Source: Ilyomonas sp965199905 | GTDB lineage: Bacteria > Bacteroidota > Bacteroidia > Chitinophagales > Chitinophagaceae | Assembly: GCA_965199905.1 (NCBI GenBank) | Contig: OZ241366.1 | Location: 1-64,000, forward strand | Length of the DNA: 64,000 nucleotides | Direction of reading: 5' to 3' | Program-made: the position numbers and the translations under genes | Notes under the pieces: generated by a model | Seen by the model: only the letters and a program-made list of their open reading frames with translations | What the model was told of the DNA's origin: nothing | The model's database searches: none | Shown here: positions 52,610-61,987 of the stretch, piece after piece | How positions within the stretch are numbered: the first letter of the stretch is position 1 | Layout: every line of letters starts with the position of its first letter

Positions 52610-53758
52610 ATGGCTTCTTCTTTATTGCAAACACCACCAAAACAGCGGCTTCTTTCTCTTGATTTTTTTCGCGGCCTTACGGTAGCCTCCATGATACTCG
52701 TCAATAATCCCGGCGATTGGTCGCATGTGTATCCGCCGCTCGAGCATTCAAAATGGAACGGCTGCACGCCAACTGATCTTGTGTTTCCTTCCTTCCTGTT
52801 TATGGTTGGCGTGTCCATCACCTATGCCATTGGCGCCAAAAAAGAAAGCAACCTTGCGCAGCGAAACATTTTGTTGACTGCGTTAAAGCGTTCCCTCATT
52901 TTATACCTTATTTTCTTTTTAATCGACATGGCATTCAGCCTGCCAGATTTCGATTTATCTCATTTTCGCATTCTGGGTGTGTTGCCACGTATAGGCATTG
53001 TATTTTTTATCAGCGTTGTTTTGTTTTTGAAAACGAACTTCAAAACACAATTGCTTATTTTCTTTACCATTCTTATTGTCTATTATTTGCTGATGACCTT
53101 TGTGCCTGTACCCGGCGTTGGCTATGCGAACCTGGAACCGGCTACCAATCTTGGTGCCTGGCTCGACAGAACGATACTTGGTGAAAACCATATTTGGAAC
53201 GGCTCAAAAGTGTTTGACCCGGAAGGAATATTAAGTACGCTGCCCGCAGTTGGTACTTGCCTTTTAGGTATACTAACCGGCACATGGTTGCGACGAAAAG
53301 ATAAAAGCGAAGGAGAGAAGGTGATCGGGTTGTTTGCAATGGGCATCGCTTCCGTTTTAGCCGGCGCTATCTGGAATCTTTTCTTTCCTATCAACAAAGC
53401 TTTATGGACAAGTTCTTTTGTTCTTTATGCAGGTGGCATCGCTATCACTGCTCTCACTGTCTCTTATTGGCTGATTGACGTAAAATGCCGCCGTTGTTTT
53501 ATTGAACCTTTTCTTGCTTATGGTGCCAATGCCATCACTGCTTATGTAGCGGCAGATGTGGTGTTGGTTTTACTTGGTCTGGTTCATGTAAATCTTAACG
53601 GGCAGAAAGTAGGGTTACAGCAATATCTATATCAAACGTTTTTCGTCCCTTATTTTTCACCTTACAATGCTTCTCTTGCCGGTGCTGTTACTTATGTTTT
53701 GATACTTATGATACCTATATCGATTTTATATAAGAAGAAAATTTTTATTAAAGTATAA
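52610..53758 (+). CDS. HGSNAT/DUF5009-type membrane acyltransferase
   Basis: The 382-residue protein has about ten membrane segments and the family opening RLLSLDFFRGLTVASMILVN followed by GDWSHVYPPLEHSKWNGCTP and DLVFPSFLFMVGVSI. The relatives include heparan-alpha-glucosaminide N-acetyltransferase and bacterial NagX; they move an acetyl group across the membrane onto an amino sugar. The conserved His in the PLEHSKWNG segment would carry the acetyl group by analogy. The bacterial substrate is not known; peptidoglycan or glycosaminoglycan sugars are candidates. It precedes a small membrane protein gene. Confidence 0.82.
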   Translation: MASSLLQTPPKQRLLSLDFFRGLTVASMILVNNPGDWSHVYPPLEHSKWNGCTPTDLVFPSFLFMVGVSITYAIGAKKESNLAQRNILLTALKRSLILYLIFFLIDMAFSLPDFDLSHFRILGVLPRIGIVFFISVVLFLKTNFKTQLLIFFTILIVYYLLMTFVPVPGVGYANLEPATNLGAWLDRTILGENHIWNGSKVFDPEGILSTLPAVGTCLLGILTGTWLRRKDKSEGEKVIGLFAMGIASVLAGAIWNLFFPINKALWTSSFVLYAGGIAITALTVSYWLIDVKCRRCFIEPFLAYGANAITAYVAADVVLVLLGLVHVNLNGQKVGLQQYLYQTFFVPYFSPYNASLAGAVTYVLILMIPISILYKKKIFIKV

Positions 53759-53792
53759 ATTATTTAACGATTTTCAATTTGTAACTTCATTG

Positions 53793-53826
53793 GCAATTTT
53801 CTGATAGCTTACAGCTAACAGCTTCC
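53793..53826 (+). repeat. Short AGCT-type heptad tract
   Basis: GATAGCT, TACAGCT, AACAGCT and TCCACAT follow in 7-base steps after TTTTCT. Same type as the tracts at 15553-15690 and 29651-29688. It lies in the short gap between two genes. Confidence 0.5.
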
Positions 53827-53870
53827 ACATGGCATATCGTTTGCAAAACCTTGCTCACATAAAACCAATC

Positions 53871-54056
53871 ATGGAAAAAAGAATTATTGGCATAGTGCTT
53901 ACTTTATTAGGTATCGGCGGGCTTATTTATGCAGCCATCTCCATAACAAAAAGCAGCGATTCTATTAAAAATATTGCTGTATATGGCGTTCTCGGGCTGA
54001 TCTTTTTTCTTGCGGGAATTGGTTTAATACGCACTACAAATGATAAAGCAAGCTAA
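53871..54056 (+). CDS. Small two-helix membrane protein
   Basis: The 61-residue product (ATG 53871; the frame is open to 53829) begins MEKRIIGIVLTLLGIGGLIY and has two membrane helices (about 5-23 and 35-53) joined by a short polar loop, ending with RTTNDKAS. Similar small proteins are frequent in Bacteroidota, but no function is known to me. It may be co-transcribed with the acyltransferase 112 bases upstream. Confidence 0.55.
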   Translation: MEKRIIGIVLTLLGIGGLIYAAISITKSSDSIKNIAVYGVLGLIFFLAGIGLIRTTNDKAS

Positions 54057-54144
54057 GTACAAAATGATGAATTTGTTTTGATGCAGAACGCATTTATGCA
54101 AATGGTAAATGTTGTTGTAAGGATATGATAACTGTCTTTCTACT

Positions 54145-55014
54145 TCATTTTTTCATGCCAACATGAAAAGCCTTCGCGTAAATCAGCACTTTATCACCAA
54201 TATTCAGATCGCTTATTTCATTCTGCGAGGCAGTCAATTTTACCACTGACAATCCGGCGAGAACTTCAACAATATATATTACTCCATTCTGAACAATGCT
54301 AAGCACTTCACCGGTTAACTGAAATTTGCTGCTAAGCGTTTTGGAACCAAACAATTGTTGCGGAGTTCCCAAAAAAACAACTTTGCCCTCATATAATTGA
54401 ATCACTTCCCGGGCAAGTGTATATACTTCTCCAATATCATGACTCACAAGTATTGCCGTAAATGATAACTCCTGCTGCAATTGCTGTAAAGCCTGATGCA
54501 GACTGTATTTCAACGATGCATCCAGGGAAGATAAAGGCTCATCAAGCAATAATAATTTCGGCTTTCGAACAAGCGCACGAATGAGTGCCATACGTTGCTG
54601 TTGCCCGCCTGATAACTGTGAAGGTTTTGTATGAAGAAAAGGTTGCAATGATACTATATCTAAAAGGCGATTTATAAAAGATTCATCACGATGTTTACCA
54701 GCCGCATAATATAGATTTTGCTGTACCGTCATGTTTGAAAATAAGGCGTAATCCTGAAAAACAAAACCGATGCTTCGCTGTTGCGGCGTTAAGTTGATTC
54801 GCTTTGCTGTATCCAGCCACACAGAATCGTTTACAAATAATAAACCTTGCTCCGGTTTTATCAATCCGGCTATTATTTTAAGCAGTGTTGTTTTGCCCGC
54901 ACCGCTTTCACCATACAATGCTGTGATGGTGTTTTCTTTCACAACAATGTCAACTGATAATGCTTGTTTTCCACTGGAAAATTGCAGCTCTTTGCTGATG
55001 CGAAGTGTGATCAT
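54145..55014 (-). CDS. modC: Molybdate ABC transporter ATP-binding protein
   Basis: The 289-residue ATPase drives molybdate import. Walker A is GESGAGKTT (about 35-43), the signature is LSGGQQQRMALIRAL, and Walker B is LLLLDEPLSSLD. The switch His lies in VSHDIGEVYTLA. The C-terminal TOBE-like domain (about 225-285) is consistent with ModC. It overlaps modB by four bases (ATGA), indicating coupled translation. It is the last gene of the molybdenum cluster. Confidence 0.9.
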   Translation of the reverse strand: MITLRISKELQFSSGKQALSVDIVVKENTITALYGESGAGKTTLLKIIAGLIKPEQGLLFVNDSVWLDTAKRINLTPQQRSIGFVFQDYALFSNMTVQQNLYYAAGKHRDESFINRLLDIVSLQPFLHTKPSQLSGGQQQRMALIRALVRKPKLLLLDEPLSSLDASLKYSLHQALQQLQQELSFTAILVSHDIGEVYTLAREVIQLYEGKVVFLGTPQQLFGSKTLSSKFQLTGEVLSIVQNGVIYIVEVLAGLSVVKLTASQNEISDLNIGDKVLIYAKAFHVGMKK

Positions 55015-55691
55015 AATCCTGACACGCTGCGCCGCAGTCGCCGGTTGGTGGTGTAAACGATCAACAAAATAAAAAACGAAATGGCTAAGAGTATGGCAGC
55101 ATAAATATGTGCCGTTGAAAAGTTAAGCGCTTCCACTTCATCATAAATGGCGATGGACGCCGTGCGGGTTTGTCCCTGTATATTTCCTCCTATCATCAAT
55201 ACCAAACCAAATTCACCAATGGTGTGTGCAAATGAAAGCACGATACCTGTTAATAAAGAGGGTTTTATATTGGGAAGCAATACATAGAAAAGCGTTTGCA
55301 GGCGCGACTTTCCAAGAGTGTACGATGCACTCTTTAAATTGTTTGGCAACGATTGTAAACCCGCCTGAACAGGCTGCACCATAAAAGGCAAACTATAAAG
55401 GCATGAAGCTACTACAAGACCGGGAAAAGAGAACAGCAAACGAATGCCAAACCAATATTGCAACCATTGACCAAATGCATTGGCAGGACTAAAAGCAAGC
55501 AATAAATAAAATCCCAATACCGAAGGTGGCAACACCAGCGGCAGGCTGATGACCGCTTCGGCTACAGGCTTAAATTGAAAGGTGGAATAAGCCAGCCACG
55601 AAGCCAATGGAATACCTATAATAAATAAGATTACCGTGGTAGTAAACGCCAGTTGAAGTGTAAGTATAAAAGGTTGCCAGTCAACAGGCAT
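55011..55691 (-). CDS. modB: Molybdate ABC transporter permease
   Basis: The permease of about 226 residues has five to six membrane segments and the ABC-permease EAA-like loop ASYTLGKSRLQTLFYVLLPN. Segments such as LPLVLPPSVLGFYLLLAFSP and GEFGLVLMIGGNIQGQTRT are typical of ModB. The frame's TTG at 55700 lies 9 bases before the ATG at 55691, which I prefer. It adjoins the Mop gene and overlaps modC. Confidence 0.92.
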   Translation of the reverse strand: MPVDWQPFILTLQLAFTTTVILFIIGIPLASWLAYSTFQFKPVAEAVISLPLVLPPSVLGFYLLLAFSPANAFGQWLQYWFGIRLLFSFPGLVVASCLYSLPFMVQPVQAGLQSLPNNLKSASYTLGKSRLQTLFYVLLPNIKPSLLTGIVLSFAHTIGEFGLVLMIGGNIQGQTRTASIAIYDEVEALNFSTAHIYAAILLAISFFILLIVYTTNRRLRRSVSGL

Positions 55692-55700
55692 AATATGCAA

Positions 55701-56108
55701 TTAAGATTCAGGCTGCTGTAAAGAAATGTCTGTCGTTTTGATAAGCGCTTCTACAGAATCACCGGCTTTTAAATCAAGTTCATCCACAGCATCTGTAGTA
55801 ATAAGAGATGCAAAGAGATGCCCTTTGCAATCCAGTTTTACAGTGGCTAATACATCACCTTTTTCAACGCTTGAAATGGTACAGGGAATTCGGTTTCGGA
55901 TGCTTAACAAGCCACTGATGTTTTTGGCAATCGACACAGCGCTTTCTTTAAACGTTATCACTACCGGCTTTCCATCCTGAAGATAACCTGCTGTGTCAGG
56001 TATATCAATCACCATGGCATGAAAGGCAATGCCTGCGCCTTGTGCAACAACAACCGAGATATTTCCTTCCGTATGTATGGCTTTGATAACTGTGTTGATT
56101 TCGTTCAT
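55701..56108 (-). CDS. Molybdenum-pterin binding (Mop) protein with two TOBE domains
   Basis: The 135-residue protein has two small beta-barrel domains of the TOBE/Mop type: residues about 1-66 (INTVIKAIHTEGNISVVVAQ) and 67-130 (RNRIPCTISSVEKGDVLATV, LITTDAVDELDLKAGDSV). The second is a classical Mop domain that binds molybdate oxyanions; the first is more divergent. No DNA-binding domain is present, so it is not ModE. It lies inside the modA-modB interval, which suggests storage or hand-over of molybdate. Confidence 0.8.
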   Translation of the reverse strand: MNEINTVIKAIHTEGNISVVVAQGAGIAFHAMVIDIPDTAGYLQDGKPVVITFKESAVSIAKNISGLLSIRNRIPCTISSVEKGDVLATVKLDCKGHLFASLITTDAVDELDLKAGDSVEALIKTTDISLQQPES

Positions 56109-56138
56109 TGGTTTTTGCTTTAGCGCCTTATAATTTGT

Positions 56139-56876
56139 CTAAAGATAACCGTACTTTATAAAGATGGCTTTCGCTTTTTTGCTGAATAAAAACCGGTAGA
56201 GTTTTTTGCCTGCTTCCGCATTTGCTGAATTCTTTATTATCACAACGCCTTGCGCAATGGGATTGTACAAGGACTTGCTTACTTCCACCCAATTTCCCTT
56301 GCCGCTCATGGCTGTATCAAGCACCACCGATTTTGCAGTAAAAGCAATGTCGGCCGCACCTGTAAGCAGGTACTGATTTACCTGCGAAATGCTTTCGCCA
56401 TACACAATTTTAGGCTCTGCTTTTTCTAAAAGATTTTGTTTTGTAAGAGCTGCTATCGTGGCTTCTCCATAAGGCGCGAGCTTTGGATTAGCGACCGCTA
56501 CTTTATTGACATCACTGTTTAAAACAGTTGATAAACCTTTTGATAAATCCCGCTTTTGCAGGCTCCACATTACAAGACTGCCATAAGCATACACAGTCGG
56601 TTTGTTTGTTGTCAATTCTTTATCAAAAAGTTCCTGTGGATACTTCATATCTGCTGACATAAATACATCGAAAGGTGCACCCTGCTCTATTTGCGCGGTC
56701 AACTTGCCCGAAGAGCTCACGGTTAAGTCAACATTAATTCCGGTTTCTTTCCTGAATTCTTCTTTTAGTTTTTGAGAAACAAACTGCGCGTTTGCTGCTA
56801 CCGCTACACGAAGCTGCTGCGCAAATGTGGCAAGAGTAACAAGGAGAAAAGCGAGTAATAAATATGAGTGTTTCAT
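56139..56876 (-). CDS. modA: Molybdate ABC transporter substrate-binding protein
   Basis: The product of about 245 residues begins with a signal peptide (MKHSYLLLAFLLVTLATFAQ) and folds as a periplasmic binding protein. ModA segments are LRVAVAANAQFVSQKLKEEF, TVSSSGKLTAQIEQGAPFDV and FMSADMKYPQEL; later GESISQVNQYLLTGAADIAF. The Ser residues of VSSSGK and the SADM segment fit oxyanion contacts. The open frame reaches 56978 but the signal peptide marks ATG 56876 as start. Confidence 0.9.
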   Translation of the reverse strand: MKHSYLLLAFLLVTLATFAQQLRVAVAANAQFVSQKLKEEFRKETGINVDLTVSSSGKLTAQIEQGAPFDVFMSADMKYPQELFDKELTTNKPTVYAYGSLVMWSLQKRDLSKGLSTVLNSDVNKVAVANPKLAPYGEATIAALTKQNLLEKAEPKIVYGESISQVNQYLLTGAADIAFTAKSVVLDTAMSGKGNWVEVSKSLYNPIAQGVVIIKNSANAEAGKKLYRFLFSKKAKAIFIKYGYL

Positions 56877-57134
56877 AGTAAGATCCGGAACAGCAAATGT
56901 TCGCTTTTTTTTGAAGAACGAGAATACAGCAGTCAAATTAATTTTTGTCTGCCTGCTATATTTTTCTATCAATATCATTTTTTCTTAAAAGGAAGAAAGT
57001 AAAGCCATATCGTTCAAGTATGTCCTCGTATTTTCTTTGAACTCTTCTCATCAATTTATCCATAAAGAAACATCGAAACAATGTCATGGTTATGAACAAA
57101 TAACACATTCTTTATTTATTCTCAAAAGCAATAA

Positions 57135-58322
57135 TTATTTGCAAGGCGTTAATTCAAATATTTCCCCTTTTTGAAACCCTTCTTCTCGGGGTTGTAATGA
57201 TATAATGCCATCTGCATGTAATAAGGCAGGTATATCGCCGGATGTAGAAAAGGAGATCGGTTCTATCAAACATTCACCGTTCTCATAACTTGTTTTTACA
57301 AGCACATGATTAGTTAATGATGATGATAAGCTGATTGTATGCGACAATTTTGCGAACAATTTTTGCTTTGCCTGGTAAAAGCTTTTACGCAACCAATGCT
57401 TAAAGTAGAGATGATAACAAACAAAAGTTGAAACCGGATTGCCGGGAAACCCGAAAATCATTTTCTCACCAATTGCACCTAATAAAAAAGGTTTTCCTGG
57501 TCGTTGCGCCACTCGGTGAAAGATGGTTTTCATATCAAGTTCTTTAAGCACTTCGGGCAAGAAATCATATTTGCCTTTTGATACAGCTCCCGACAACAAA
57601 ATAACATCATGCTGCTGCAATATTTCCTGTAGCATTCGCTTCATGTCTTCTTTATCATCCCATAAATGATGCAGTGTCGCTTTTACTTTTTCGCGCTCCA
57701 GATCAGCCGCTAACAGGTAAATGTTCGATTGCCTGATCTGGTGCGGAAGCGGCGTTTGACCAACCGTTACCAATTCATCGCCGGTAGAACATACGGCAAC
57801 AGAAGGCAGCTTATATACTTCTACTTCGCTTATGCCTGCGGTTGCTAACACGCCGATAGAAGCCGGCGAAATTTTTGTTTTTTTTCGTAATAAAATATTA
57901 CCTTCTTTTTCATCTGTACCCTTGCGGTGTATGTTTTGAAACATGCTTATTTCATCACTAATTACAGTGGCAACGCCATCTTTTATATCGCATTGCTCAT
58001 AGGGAATTACCGCATCTGTGTTCAGAGGAAGTATTGTGCCCGTCATCACTTCAATGCAGCCTTTTTCATCCTGCAAGGTTTGTGCAACAGAACCCGCAGC
58101 GCTTAGGGTTTCAACCCTGAATATTCTTTGTCCATTTAAAAAAAAATTACCGCTAATGGCAATACCATCCATCGTTACGCGGTCGAAAGGAGGGAGGTCG
58201 CGGTCGGCTTTTACATCTGTCGCGAGGATTCTATCGAGTGAAGAAAGCAATGAAACGAACTCCGTTCCATAATGCTTTGTATGGCTGTCAATAAACTGGT
58301 AAGCTTCGTCAACAGAAATCAT
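57135..58322 (-). CDS. moeA: Molybdopterin molybdenumtransferase
   Basis: The 395-residue enzyme inserts molybdate into adenylated molybdopterin. Typical blocks are DRDLPPFDRVTMDGIAI near the start, GSVAQTL and MTGTILPLNTDAVIPYEQCD, the MPT-binding STGDELV, and SGAVSKGKYDFLPEVL followed by RPGKPFLLGAIGEKMIFGFP and PGNPVSTFVCYHLY. Length is normal for single-domain MoeA. It lies between mobA and modA on the minus strand with gaps of about 150 and 260 bases. Confidence 0.93.
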   Translation of the reverse strand: MISVDEAYQFIDSHTKHYGTEFVSLLSSLDRILATDVKADRDLPPFDRVTMDGIAISGNFFLNGQRIFRVETLSAAGSVAQTLQDEKGCIEVMTGTILPLNTDAVIPYEQCDIKDGVATVISDEISMFQNIHRKGTDEKEGNILLRKKTKISPASIGVLATAGISEVEVYKLPSVAVCSTGDELVTVGQTPLPHQIRQSNIYLLAADLEREKVKATLHHLWDDKEDMKRMLQEILQQHDVILLSGAVSKGKYDFLPEVLKELDMKTIFHRVAQRPGKPFLLGAIGEKMIFGFPGNPVSTFVCYHLYFKHWLRKSFYQAKQKLFAKLSHTISLSSSLTNHVLVKTSYENGECLIEPISFSTSGDIPALLHADGIISLQPREEGFQKGEIFELTPCK

Positions 58323-58475
58323 GAATGCGTGTTTTACAACAAAAATAAAAATGAATGAAAAGTGTAGGCAGATAACATAAGCTAAACCTTTTTAGAACGC
58401 CAGGCTTCGTGGCAAATGAAACGCCTGGAAGAGAGAACAAGATTCTGCGAACGAGACATTCAAAACCGCTAGCAA

Positions 58476-59621
58476 TCAGGCTTCTTTTTGAAGCATAGAC
58501 AATACTTTGTTATACTCTTCTTTTGTGTTTACATTTTTAAAAACAAAGGTGTCCGGCGCGTGTAGTATTTCAACATCGGAGTTAATAAGAGCTTTACGCG
58601 GGCAGCTATAACCTTGCGCCAGGAACTGCAATAAAACAGGATACGCTTTTGGTTCCCAAATGGTAACTAAAGGTTCGGGAAATTTACCTTCCGCATCCCT
58701 AAAAGCAGTCGCCATTTTTGAAGGATTCCGGCGTTGGATTAAATGCTCAATCGTAGCTTCATTTAAAAAAGGTAGATCGCACGCAACCGTGAGCCACGCT
58801 GCATTTGGAGCTTGCTGAAAAGCTGATAGAATGCCACCAAGCGGACCCAGGTTAAGGAATGCGTCTTCAATCTTTGGCGTGTTAATAATAAGCTTCGATT
58901 GTTCTCTGTTACACGAAATAAAAACTTCGTTGCAATAAGATGATAAGAGATCAAATACATACTCGCGCTGGCTTTTACTATGGTACTCAATATCACCTTT
59001 ATCTCTTCCCATTCGCGTGCTTTGCCCGCCTGACAATACAAGCCCGTTCAAGGCAGGTGTTTGTTCTGTCAAATATTTTTTTACATGTTGAATGATGGCT
59101 TCCGCATCATCAAAAACAAAGCGGGCAACCTCGTTACTATTTGACACTTGCTGAACGAGATAAGAAGGAATTTCGGCTGATGAATCTTTTACCAAAATCA
59201 TCTGTATGTCCGTTAGTTTATCCAGCTTTTTTTCCAATGGTTTTCTTTCGTCAATCACAACAATTTGCCTGGCTGCCGTAAAATGATTTCCATTTATCAA
59301 AACCAAATCACAGTCATTCAGCAACGCTCTTTTTTGAAACGCGTTTAGTTGCGAATTAATGCTAAGTTGCGTATGCGATGCTTTATTTGTATAAGTTATA
59401 AATGCATCGGCATTATTAATCGCATGGTTTGTTGTGATGCCATCTTCGTGTGTATGGTCGGCATCTGCAAAAGCTATTTTGTATTGCGGCAGGCCTCGGA
59501 TGACAGCATTTGCCAATGCTTCAATGTCTCCGCAGGTTGTGCCAACGATCGCCAGTTCGTTTCGTGCCCATTCGCCGTATGGCGCACGAGCCAGCTTTGT
59601 ATGTTTTTGATGTTTATTCAT
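58476..59621 (-). CDS. mobA: Molybdenum cofactor nucleotidyltransferase MobA with an N-terminal MobB-like domain
   Basis: The product of about 381 residues ends in a MobA domain (about 190-381): the GTP-binding LVLSGGQSTRMGRDKG near 195-209, LNLGPLGGILSAFQ and ACDLPFLNE are characteristic. MobA joins GMP to molybdopterin. The first 185 residues look like a P-loop fold (LAIVGTTCGDIEALANAVI; IAFADADHTHED; CDLVLINGNH) as in MobB, but the expected GxxGxGKT is replaced by VGTTCGD, so GTP binding there is doubtful. First ATG is 59621 and overlaps the moaC stop in ATGAATAA. Confidence 0.82.
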   Translation of the reverse strand: MNKHQKHTKLARAPYGEWARNELAIVGTTCGDIEALANAVIRGLPQYKIAFADADHTHEDGITTNHAINNADAFITYTNKASHTQLSINSQLNAFQKRALLNDCDLVLINGNHFTAARQIVVIDERKPLEKKLDKLTDIQMILVKDSSAEIPSYLVQQVSNSNEVARFVFDDAEAIIQHVKKYLTEQTPALNGLVLSGGQSTRMGRDKGDIEYHSKSQREYVFDLLSSYCNEVFISCNREQSKLIINTPKIEDAFLNLGPLGGILSAFQQAPNAAWLTVACDLPFLNEATIEHLIQRRNPSKMATAFRDAEGKFPEPLVTIWEPKAYPVLLQFLAQGYSCPRKALINSDVEILHAPDTFVFKNVNTKEEYNKVLSMLQKEA

Positions 59622-60102
59622 TTGTGATGAAATCACTTTTACCGCCGGTTTTAGAAATCAGTTTTGTTTCTTTAATCACGATGGCATGGCTCATCGCTTT
59701 GCACATATCATAAATGGTAAGGGCAGCTACGGAAGCACCTGTCAAGGCTTCCATTTCCACACCTGTTTTTGATGTAATGGTTGCTGTGCATTGCACCACC
59801 ACTTCGTTATTAGTATTCACTTCAATTTTGATTTTACAATTCTCCAAAGCTAAGGGATGACAAAGCGGGATGAGATCTGAAGTCTTCTTCGCAGCCATCG
59901 TTCCGGCAATAATCGCGGTTTGAAATACCGGTCCTTTTTTCGTTTGAATATCATTGCCGTTCAGTTGCTTCATAATCTCATCGCCAAGCATTACTATGCT
60001 TTGCGCAACAGCCGTTCGCTTTGTTATTTGCTTATCACTTACATCAACCATCGCCGCATTGTTAGCCGAGTCTACATGCGATAGTGTTCCGGTTTTATTC
60101 AT
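59614..60102 (-). CDS. moaC: Cyclic pyranopterin monophosphate synthase
   Basis: The 162-residue enzyme works with MoaA to turn GTP into cyclic pyranopterin monophosphate. Family blocks are VDVSDKQITKRTAVA, the catalytic IPLCHPLALENC (His82), TGVEMEALTGASVAALTIYD (about 113-132) and ISKTGGKSD at the C-terminus. Length fits exactly. It is the first gene of the cluster, and its stop overlaps the mobA start, so the two are coupled. MoaA, MoaD, MoaE and MoeB are not in the window. Confidence 0.95.
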   Translation of the reverse strand: MNKTGTLSHVDSANNAAMVDVSDKQITKRTAVAQSIVMLGDEIMKQLNGNDIQTKKGPVFQTAIIAGTMAAKKTSDLIPLCHPLALENCKIKIEVNTNNEVVVQCTATITSKTGVEMEALTGASVAALTIYDMCKAMSHAIVIKETKLISKTGGKSDFITNE

Positions 60103-60106
60103 GTTA

Positions 60107-60149
60107 TAAAGATAATTAAGAAGCTAAGTTTTTTGAAAATCAGCTTCTT
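60107..60149 (-). promoter_or_regulatory. Possible promoter and hairpin ahead of moaC
   Basis: TATCTTTA (60107-60114 on the minus strand) matches TAnnTTTG except for one base, 4 bases ahead of the moaC ATG. Directly upstream AAGAAGCT and AGCTTCTT (60118-60149) form an 8-bp hairpin that may end transcription from the amidohydrolase gene or act in control of the cluster. Confidence 0.35.
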
Positions 60150-60283
60150 TTAATTCGTTAATCATATTCCGCACAAAGCCGGATTATGTATGATGTAAGA
60201 TTTGCGATGTCCGATGTATACAAAAAGCAATTTCGATATTGTGGTCATGATCATCCCTTATCATCACCACTTTGCATTATACT

Positions 60284-61273
60284 TCATCCTTTCAATTTCA
60301 GCAGCGCATCGGCATTCCCATGCGCTATCTTTTCTTTGTTTTCTGCCGATACCGTCATCTCATCTAAAAACTTTCGCCCGGCGGTATTCGGGCTGTATGG
60401 ATAATCAACCGAAAACAAAATCCGGTCTGCACCAAAGGTATCCATCGCCAGCGTAAAAGGGGGTTGCGTAAACAAGCCGCTCGTGGTGATCCATACATTA
60501 CTTTTCAGCACTTCTTCCACACTTCGCGTTAGCCCTGCATCTTTATACACATTGGTAATGCGTGCCATCATCATCGGCAGCATTTCACCCATATGGCCAA
60601 TAATCATTTTCAGCTTCGGGTACTTATCAAATGTGCCCGCCAAAATCATCCGTAAAATATGTATTGCCGTCTCCGAATGCCAGCCCCAGCCTGCAATAGA
60701 AAGCGCAAAGCCACGCGCATCGGGCAGGTTATTATAGTACACATCATTCACAGCTTTTATGGGCAGGTTCGGGTGCAAATAAACAGGCACATCTAATTCT
60801 TCGGCTTTCGATAAAATAGAGGCAAACCGCGTATCATCAAGGAACTTATCATCTGTAGTTCCGTTTATCATAGTGCCGATAAACCCCAGTTCTTTTACAC
60901 TGCGTTCCAGCTCTTCAGCCGCCGCTTCCGGCGCCTTCATGGGAAGCACTGCAAACGCAGCGAAGCGATCGGGATGCGCATCAACCAAACGCTTTATTTC
61001 ATTGTTATAATCACGTGTAAAAGGAATGGCTTCACCAGCTTCCAGTATGTCGGCGGCAGGCGCGGTTACAGATAATACCTGCATAGAAATGCCCGCTTCA
61101 TCCATGCTTTTGATCCGTTCGTCTCCTACTTCCCCCAACTGATGCTTTACGCGGTTCATGGGCGATGCTGCACTGTCAGGGCTTGGCCAGCCGCGTGCTA
61201 TGCGGGCTTCGTTACTGATGCGCTTATCAAATTGTGGCAGGCTTATGTGTTCTTCCAGCGTTACGATTCTCAT
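60284..61273 (-). CDS. Amidohydrolase of the ACMSD-like group
   Basis: The TIM-barrel protein of about 329 residues resembles amidohydrolase_2 enzymes such as ACMSD and 2,3-dihydroxybenzoate or gamma-resorcylate decarboxylases. Metal-site candidates are TLEEH near the N-terminus (E-x-H in place of H-x-H), HPNLPIK, IIGHMGEMLPMM and the Asp of FSVDYPYSPN. The E-x-H form is typical of the decarboxylase branch. The frame is open to 61342, but ATG 61273 begins at the first strand (MRIVTLEEH). Substrate unknown; probably an aromatic acid. The gene is richer in GC than its flanks. Confidence 0.8.
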   Translation of the reverse strand: MRIVTLEEHISLPQFDKRISNEARIARGWPSPDSAASPMNRVKHQLGEVGDERIKSMDEAGISMQVLSVTAPAADILEAGEAIPFTRDYNNEIKRLVDAHPDRFAAFAVLPMKAPEAAAEELERSVKELGFIGTMINGTTDDKFLDDTRFASILSKAEELDVPVYLHPNLPIKAVNDVYYNNLPDARGFALSIAGWGWHSETAIHILRMILAGTFDKYPKLKMIIGHMGEMLPMMMARITNVYKDAGLTRSVEEVLKSNVWITTSGLFTQPPFTLAMDTFGADRILFSVDYPYSPNTAGRKFLDEMTVSAENKEKIAHGNADALLKLKG

Positions 61274-61987
61274 ATGATTCCTTGTTTCTGGTTTTAGCCT
61301 GCAAAAGCGAAGCCTTTTTTGCCGCAATAAATGTGAAAACATAAAATAAGGAGTGTAGCAAGAGTTTAGAGCTCCTGAAAAAGCTTCCTGACTGCCGGGT
61401 CATTATGATCACAAAATCGCACAGCATGCAGTCGGGAAGCATGGTACAAAGGGAGACGACATTTCTAATAACAAAAATGGTTCCGTCTATTCAGACTTTC
61501 CCTGTTTAGACGCTTTGCCAAGGTGCTGATGAAACCCTATATTTATGGTGATATCAGAATTTTCAAAATAATTATTTGTATGAGCATAGCCAACTGTTAG
61601 CTCCAGCGCCGAGGAGGGCGAAATAAAAAGGCAGGACCTGCTAAAAAAGTGTAGCCTTTGTCTGTTCTATTATCAGTAAAATTCACAGCTTTTTCTGTTT
61701 GTCAATACCAGTTATTTATGCTTTTTTACACAGCATGCCTTGCATCGTATCGGCGCCTGCCGACATGCGGGTGTCGCACAATGCCGAGAGCAGTTGTCAT
61801 ATGCACAGCTGGCATAAATCCGGCCATTACGCTGCACAACAATTCTAATGTGTTGATATTTAACTGCAGGCGTATAAACTGTGGAAAGCGCTTTACATAG
61901 ATCATTCCTTTTGAATAAGCGCTTCCGATACATCAGAGACTTTATACACCGCTCAGCGTTCCTCCGGTGTCAGGGTGATGACATACG
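61274..61987. other. Intergenic region without a recognised gene
   Basis: Roughly 700 bases with locally higher GC near 61740-61830. Short frames exist on both strands (61658-61900 plus, 61712-61933 minus), but both are rich in Cys and Arg without family resemblance. No copy of the dispersed repeat was found. Confidence 0.4.

Noticed and set aside
61658..61933. Overlapping short frames on both strands (80 and 73 residues)
   Set aside because: Both are rich in Cys and Arg with no recognisable family, start signal or neighbour support.
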